Source: Bradyrhizobium arachidis (GTDB lineage: Bacteria; Pseudomonadota; Alphaproteobacteria; Rhizobiales; Xanthobacteraceae). Taken from it: a stretch of 64,000 nt of DNA. Positions 59,909-64,000 of the stretch are shown piece by piece (positions within the stretch are counted from its first letter, which is position 1; every line of letters begins with the position of its first letter). The position numbers and the translations under genes were made by a program. Below the pieces are notes generated by a model, which saw only the letters and a program-made list of their open reading frames with translations, made no database searches and was not told the DNA's origin. The stretch covers positions 5,580,001-5,644,000 of the forward strand of contig NZ_CP077970.1 in assembly GCF_024758505.1 (NCBI RefSeq). The letters run 5' to 3'.

Positions 59909-60268
59909 CTAATTCTTCTTGGTGAAGAACGGCACGAGCCTTCCGGCGAACGGCACAAAGCTCGCGGTGACTTCGTCGCCGATGGCGAGATCCTTCTCGC
60001 CATGCGCCATCATCCGAAAGCCCTCGGCGCAATCGACCAACAGGATGTTGTAGGGCGCGTGCGCCTTCGTTTCCGGCGTCGCGGCCCGGCACACCAGCGA
60101 AGTCGCGTAGACCCTGCCCTTGCCGCTCGCACGCTGTTCGCTTGGATCGGCCGCACCGCAGGCCGCGCAGAAGGCGCGATGGAAGTATTGTACGCGGCCG
60201 CAGGCGCGGCAGGCCTGATAGACGATCACCTGCTCGCCTTTGGTCCAGTCAGCTGGCCGCTCGCTCAT
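59909..60268 (-). CDS. DUF35 Zn-ribbon/OB-fold protein (ChsH2-like)
   Basis: A 119-aa protein. The N-terminal zinc ribbon has Cys20-x2-Cys23 ... Cys34-x2-Cys37 (CRACG...CAACG), followed by an OB-fold (GRVYATSLVCRAA...DLAIGDEVTASFVPFAGRLVPFF). DUF35 proteins bind thiolase-like or aldolase partners (ChsH2 with Ltp2 in steroid side-chain degradation). The ATG at 60268 overlaps the stop of the preceding thiolase-like gene (ATGA). The two are thus coupled and probably form a complex. Confidence 0.87.
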   Translation of the reverse strand: MSERPADWTKGEQVIVYQACRACGRVQYFHRAFCAACGAADPSEQRASGKGRVYATSLVCRAATPETKAHAPYNILLVDCAEGFRMMAHGEKDLAIGDEVTASFVPFAGRLVPFFTKKN

Positions 60269-61401
60269 CGCACCCGCTCCAGAAACATGGTGACGTGAGA
60301 GGACAACACACCGCCGTCGCCATGCAGCAGCGCCATCGAGGCATCGCGCACCTGGCGACTTTGCGCGCGTTCCGTCATCTGCAAATGCGTTTCGACCAGA
60401 TGTGCCATCGCACCGCCGACGCCGCAATGGCCATAGCTCAACAGGCCACCATGGGTGTTGAGCGGCATGGCGCCGTCGCGGCTGAAATGTCCGGAGCGCA
60501 CACGCGCCGCCGCCTCGCCCCGCCCCGCGAGACCGAGATCCTCGAGCAGCATCGCGAGCGTGATGGTAAAGCTGTCGTAGACCGCGGCGTAACGCACATC
60601 CGATATCGCGACACCAGCGGCCTGCTTGGCGCGCGCAATCGAGATCTCGGCGCCGAGCTCGCTCAGCGCCGGCGCAGCCGTAACGTGCTGATGGGTGTGA
60701 GCCTGCGCGCAGCCACGCACCTTCACGCCAGCGCCGCCGGTTCGCTCACGACTGATCACGAACGCCGCACCGCCGTCGGAGACCGGGCAGCAGTCGAGCA
60801 GTTTGAGCGGCATCGCGACCGGTTTAGACGCCATGACATCTGCAACCGTGATCGGCTCGCGGAATTGCGCACCGGGATGGGTGCAGGCGTACGCCCGCAT
60901 CAATACCGCGAATTCGGCGAGGTCCTCTTCAGTCACGCCGTATTCGTGCATGTAGCGCGAGGCAACGAGGCCGTAATAGGCGGGGATGGTCGGGCCCAGT
61001 GGCACCTCATAGTCGGGATGGCCGACCTGCGCCAGCGCCTGGATGGAGGCGTCGCGGCTCTGACCGGTCAGGCGGTTCTCGCCGGCAACGACCAGCACAT
61101 GCCTGACGACGCCGGCTTCGACGAGTTGATGCGCCAGCATGGTCATCGCAAGCCCGGTGGCGCCGCCGACCTGTACCGCATGGGCATAGCTCGGGCGGAT
61201 GCCAAAATGCTCGGCGAAGACGGTCGCCAGCATGATGTGCGGCGAGACGGTCGAGTAGCCGCAGAGGATTGCGTCGATGTCAGCGCGCTTCAGCCCGGCA
61301 TCGTCGATCGCAAGCTGCGCGGCCTTGCTCATCAGGTCGAGCGACGACGAGCCTTCATGCTTGCCGTAAGGTGTCAGCCCGACGCCGGTGACGAAGCTCA
61401 T
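60265..61401 (-). CDS. Thiolase-like protein lacking the nucleophile Cys (Ltp2-type)
   Basis: A 378-aa SCP2/thiolase-fold protein. Where thiolases have the nucleophile Cys (VCGSG) this protein has VQVGGATGLAM, Gly80 at the Cys place. Conserved THGGLLSYGHCGVGG keeps a His. This combination with a coupled DUF35 partner is that of the steroid retro-aldolase Ltp2/ChsH2. The substrate could be a 3-hydroxyacyl-CoA with a branched side chain (inference). It is not a normal thiolase. Followed by a CaiB-type CoA transferase gene upstream. Confidence 0.85.
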   Translation of the reverse strand: MSFVTGVGLTPYGKHEGSSSLDLMSKAAQLAIDDAGLKRADIDAILCGYSTVSPHIMLATVFAEHFGIRPSYAHAVQVGGATGLAMTMLAHQLVEAGVVRHVLVVAGENRLTGQSRDASIQALAQVGHPDYEVPLGPTIPAYYGLVASRYMHEYGVTEEDLAEFAVLMRAYACTHPGAQFREPITVADVMASKPVAMPLKLLDCCPVSDGGAAFVISRERTGGAGVKVRGCAQAHTHQHVTAAPALSELGAEISIARAKQAAGVAISDVRYAAVYDSFTITLAMLLEDLGLAGRGEAAARVRSGHFSRDGAMPLNTHGGLLSYGHCGVGGAMAHLVETHLQMTERAQSRQVRDASMALLHGDGGVLSSHVTMFLERVR

Positions 61402-61417
61402 GATGTTCCCTCCACGT

Positions 61418-61499
61418 CGTCATTCCGGGGCGATGCGCCAGCATCGAACCCGGAATCTCGAGATTCCGGGTTCGGTCCTGCGGACCGCCCCGGAATGAC
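61418..61499. repeat. Palindromic repeat (CATTCCGGGGC type), inverted copy
   Basis: CGTCATTCCGGGGCGATGC ... GCCCCGGAATGACG with inner CCCGGAATCTCGAGATTCCGGG. Its interior is the reverse complement of the 30614-30693 copy, so the two elements lie in opposite orientations. Confidence 0.87.
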
Positions 61500-61526
61500 G
61501 GATGAGAGAGTCATCGTGCTTCCCCC

Positions 61527-62726
61527 CTATTCCGGCGGCGAGCGGGTGACGCCGTCGCGGATCAGCGCCGCGATCTCGTCAGCGGTATAGCCGATCTCGC
61601 GCAAGATCTCATCGCCGTGCTCGTTGAGCCGCGGCGCCAGCCGCACTGGCTCGGCCTCGGTCTCCGACCAGGCAGCGGTCACCTTCATGCTGCGGATCGG
61701 CCCTTCGGTCGGATGATTGACGACAGGAAAGAAGTCGGTGGCGACCAGATGCTCGTCGCCCAGAATGGTCTGGAGATCGTGCATGGGCATGACCGGCACG
61801 TCGGCCTTGGTGAGCAGATCGATCCACTCCGCCGTCGAACGGGTCTCGAAGATCCGCGCGAGCTCGGCGTAGACGAAGTCGATATTGGCGGCGCGGCCGG
61901 CGAAGCTGGCGAACCGCTTGTCCGCCCGCAGGTCATCGCGGCCGGTGGCCTCAAAGAAGTTCTCCCACTGCTTGTCGTTGTAGACGATGACGCTGAGATG
62001 GCCGTCTGATGTCTTGTAGGGCCTGCGGTCGCGCGACAGATGGCGGGCATAGCCGCCCTTGTCGAGCGGCGGCTCGAAGGTGAGCCCGCCCATGTGATCG
62101 CCCATGACGAAGCCAGCCATGGTCTCGAACATCGGGATATCCACGCGCTGGCCGCGTCCGGTGCGGTCGCGGTGCACGATGCTCGCGCAGATCGCGCCGA
62201 CCGCGGTCAGGCCGACGATGCGATCGACCAGCGCATTCGGCACGTAGCGCGGCACGCCGTCGCCGGTTTGCGCCATCAAGGCGGGAAGCGCGGTCGCGCC
62301 CTGGATCAGATCGTCATAGGCGGGCTTTGCGGCGTAGGGACCGTCCTGGCCGAAGCCGAACACGCCGGCATAGACCAGGCGCGGATTGATCGCGGAGACG
62401 ACGTCATAGCCGAGCTGGAGCCGCGCCATCGCCTGGGGGCGGACGTTGTAGACCAGCACGTCGGCATCCCTGATCAGGCGCAGCACGGCCTCGCGCCCCG
62501 CCGGCTTCTTCAGGTCGAGGCAGATGCAGCGCTTGCTGCGGTTGGTGTTGAGGAACACCGGGCCCATGCCGGTGTGCCGCATCGGGCCGATCAGGCGGGT
62601 TACGTCACCATCAAGCGACTCCACCTTGATGACGTCGGCGCCGTAGTCGCCGAGCATCTGGGTGGCATAGGGCCCCATCAGCACGGTCGTCATGTCGATG
62701 ACCTTGATGCCCTGTAGCGGCCCCAT
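61527..62726 (-). CDS. CaiB/BaiF family CoA transferase
   Basis: A 399-aa family III CoA transferase. GPYATQMLGDYGADVIKVE (about 18-36) and the N-terminal fold, then the catalytic Asp in PAYDDLIQG (about 160-168) and FMETMAG-like region are typical. It moves CoA between carboxylic acids. The ATG at 62726 has GGGAGAAC upstream. It lies upstream of the thiolase-like/DUF35 pair on the same strand, which suggests joint use in acyl-CoA catabolism. Confidence 0.87.
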   Translation of the reverse strand: MGPLQGIKVIDMTTVLMGPYATQMLGDYGADVIKVESLDGDVTRLIGPMRHTGMGPVFLNTNRSKRCICLDLKKPAGREAVLRLIRDADVLVYNVRPQAMARLQLGYDVVSAINPRLVYAGVFGFGQDGPYAAKPAYDDLIQGATALPALMAQTGDGVPRYVPNALVDRIVGLTAVGAICASIVHRDRTGRGQRVDIPMFETMAGFVMGDHMGGLTFEPPLDKGGYARHLSRDRRPYKTSDGHLSVIVYNDKQWENFFEATGRDDLRADKRFASFAGRAANIDFVYAELARIFETRSTAEWIDLLTKADVPVMPMHDLQTILGDEHLVATDFFPVVNHPTEGPIRSMKVTAAWSETEAEPVRLAPRLNEHGDEILREIGYTADEIAALIRDGVTRSPPE

Positions 62727-62857
62727 CGTTCTCTCCCGATTGCGCGGGCTCACAAGCGAGCCTTGCGATTTCGGTCAGCTAACGGCAGCGCTCTGTCGCA
62801 AGCAAGGGCGGCCGGCGTATGGCCGCATGCGCGGCGCGGACCGCCGCGATCGCCCGC

Positions 62858-63058
62858 TTATTTCTTCTGGCGGGCTTCGCGGATCTTGAGCAGCCGGTCG
62901 AGCTCGTCGTTCTGCTGGTTGATGCGGTCGGCGATGCGCGCCTCGTTCTGCTCGCCCGAAGCGGCCGCGGCCTGCTCGATGAGCTGCCTGATGTTGCTTT
63001 CGAGGATCGCGATGCGATCGTTGATTTCGTCCAGTGATAGCGAGCTGTCATTGCTCAT
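62858..63058 (-). CDS. Small coiled-coil protein
   Basis: A 66-aa protein with a continuous helical, charged sequence (SLDEINDRIAILESNIRQLIEQAAAASGEQ...RLLKIREARQKK), likely a coiled coil. I do not recognise a family. The start at 63058 has AGGGAATGC upstream; the ATG at 63079 is longer but has no good site. It is in a 457-bp space between two acyl-CoA genes, with a palindromic repeat on its upstream side. Confidence 0.6.
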   Translation of the reverse strand: MSNDSSLSLDEINDRIAILESNIRQLIEQAAAASGEQNEARIADRINQQNDELDRLLKIREARQKK

Positions 63059-63091
63059 GATGCATTCCCTGCAAATCAATCAAGAGCAGCA

Positions 63092-63177
63092 GGGTGGGCA
63101 AAGCGAAGTGTGCCCACCTTGATTTAACGCAAAGCGGAAGGTGGGCACGGCGCTATGCGCGCCTTTGCCCGTCCTAC
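63092..63177. repeat. Palindromic repeat (GGTGGGCAAAG type)
   Basis: GGTGGGCAAAGCGAAGTGTGCCC and the GGTGGGCACGGCG...CCTTTGCCC region are inverted relative to each other, and internally both contain GGGCAC-type palindromes. It lies between the coiled-coil and the thiolase gene. Confidence 0.65.
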
Positions 63178-63183
63178 GCAACC

Positions 63184-64000
63184 TTACTTCAGCGGCTCCA
63201 GGATGGAGACGTAGTTGGCAACGGCCGCACCGCCCATGTTGAAGATGCCGCCGAGCCTGGCGTTTTTGAGCTGCATGCCCTCGGGCGCCTGTCCCGCAAG
63301 CTGCATCGCGGTCATCACGTGCATCGAGACGCCGGTGGCACCGATCGGATGTCCCTTGGCCTTCAGCCCGCCGGACGGATTGACCGGCAGCTTGCCTTCC
63401 TTGAGCGTCCAGCCTTCCTTGATGGCGCGGGCGCCCTGCCCCTTCGGCGTCAGGCCCATCGCTTCATATTCGATCAGTTCGGCGACCGTGAAGCAGTCAT
63501 GGGTCTCGACGAAGGAGAGGTCGGACAGCGTGACGCCCGCCTTCGCCAGCGCGCGCTGCCAGGCAACCGTGCAGCCCTCGAACTGGAGGATGTCGCGCTT
63601 GGACATCGGCAAGAAGTCCTGGGCGTGCGCGGTGGCGCGGAAGCCGATCGACTTCGTCATGCCCTTCGCGGTCTCGGCATCAGCCAACACCAGCGCCGCG
63701 GCGCCGTCGGACACCAGCGAGCAATCCGTGCGCTTCAGGGGACCCGCAACATAGGGGTTCTTCTCGCTCTCGGAGCGGCAAAAATCGAAGCCAAAATCCT
63801 TGCGCATCTGGGCAAAGGGATTGGCAACGCCGTTCTTGTGGTTCTTGGCGGCGATCAGCGCCAGCGCATCGGACTGGTCGCCATATTTCTGGAAATAGCC
63901 ACTCGCGATCTTGCCGAACACACCGGCGAAGCCGCCGACCGTATCGCCATCTTCCGGCAGATAGGATGCCTTGAGCAGGTTCTTGCCGATCTCGGGACCC
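63184..64000 (-). CDS. Acetyl-CoA acetyltransferase / thiolase, C-terminal part
   Basis: About 272 C-terminal residues; the frame stays open to the window edge, so the N-terminus and nucleophile Cys region are outside. Visible features are CSLVSDGAAALVLADAE, FVETHDCFTVAELIEYEAMGL and GGLKAKGHPIGATG (catalytic His), typical of SCP2-type/long thiolases. The common second Cys near the C-terminus is not seen; IFNMGGAAVANYVSIL is found instead. It is in the same orientation as the CaiB and thiolase-like genes. Confidence 0.87.
   Translation of the reverse strand, partial: GPEIGKNLLKASYLPEDGDTVGGFAGVFGKIASGYFQKYGDQSDALALIAAKNHKNGVANPFAQMRKDFGFDFCRSESEKNPYVAGPLKRTDCSLVSDGAAALVLADAETAKGMTKSIGFRATAHAQDFLPMSKRDILQFEGCTVAWQRALAKAGVTLSDLSFVETHDCFTVAELIEYEAMGLTPKGQGARAIKEGWTLKEGKLPVNPSGGLKAKGHPIGATGVSMHVMTAMQLAGQAPEGMQLKNARLGGIFNMGGAAVANYVSILEPLK

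Overview
The window is a stretch of alphaproteobacterial chromosome that looks like Bradyrhizobium or a close relative in the Nitrobacteraceae. The signs are uniformly GC-rich coding sequence, the gene order pyrB - pyrC-like - plsY - dprA - topA - rnr - DUF983 - NUDIX - rpmG, many acyl-CoA catabolic genes, and many short palindromic repeats between genes. No tRNA, rRNA, CRISPR array or prophage was seen. Both ends cut a gene: an aidB-type acyl-CoA dehydrogenase on the left and a thiolase on the right.

Region 1 (1-21.2 kb) is housekeeping with small accessory insertions. Pyrimidine synthesis (pyrB plus a dihydroorotase-like partner that has lost most metal ligands), plsY, a patatin phospholipase, dprA, topA, rnr and rpmG form the backbone. 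Between them lie an amidase, two divergent pairs with HxlR regulators (azoreductase; short-chain dehydrogenase), a GIY-YIG protein and a tandem array of a ~130-bp palindromic repeat.

Region 2 (21.3-29.3 kb) holds a TetR/MFS divergent pair with an 18-bp palindromic operator, a MaoC-like protein, a DUF188 protein, an ABC-F ATPase, a D-threonine-aldolase-like enzyme and one IS110 element. The IS110 ends can be fixed to the base, because it splits a palindromic repeat at a CT dinucleotide. Its leader carries a candidate bridge RNA whose target and donor guides can be read directly.

Region 3 (29.3-45.2 kb) is dominated by acyl-CoA metabolism. A minus-strand run encodes acyl-CoA synthetase, 3-hydroxyisobutyrate dehydrogenase, 3-hydroxyisobutyryl-CoA hydrolase, isobutyryl-CoA dehydrogenase and methylmalonate-semialdehyde dehydrogenase, that is, distal valine catabolism, with a divergent LysR regulator. 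A TetR regulator, a thioesterase, an enoyl-CoA hydratase and a thiolase follow; two of their promoter regions share a TATGAT/ATCATA operator-like motif.

Region 4 (45.2-53.4 kb) has a molybdopterin oxidoreductase, a His-rich outer-membrane protein, a small CxxC secreted protein, a 2-hydroxyacid dehydrogenase flavoprotein, and a carboxyltransferase/IclR/biotinyl-carrier set without a biotin carboxylase. Region 5 (53.6-64 kb) has a TAXI-type TRAP transporter translationally coupled to a three-domain glutaminase-STAS-cyclic-nucleotide-binding protein. It ends with a thiolase-like/DUF35 pair lacking the thiolase cysteine, a CaiB-type CoA transferase and another thiolase.
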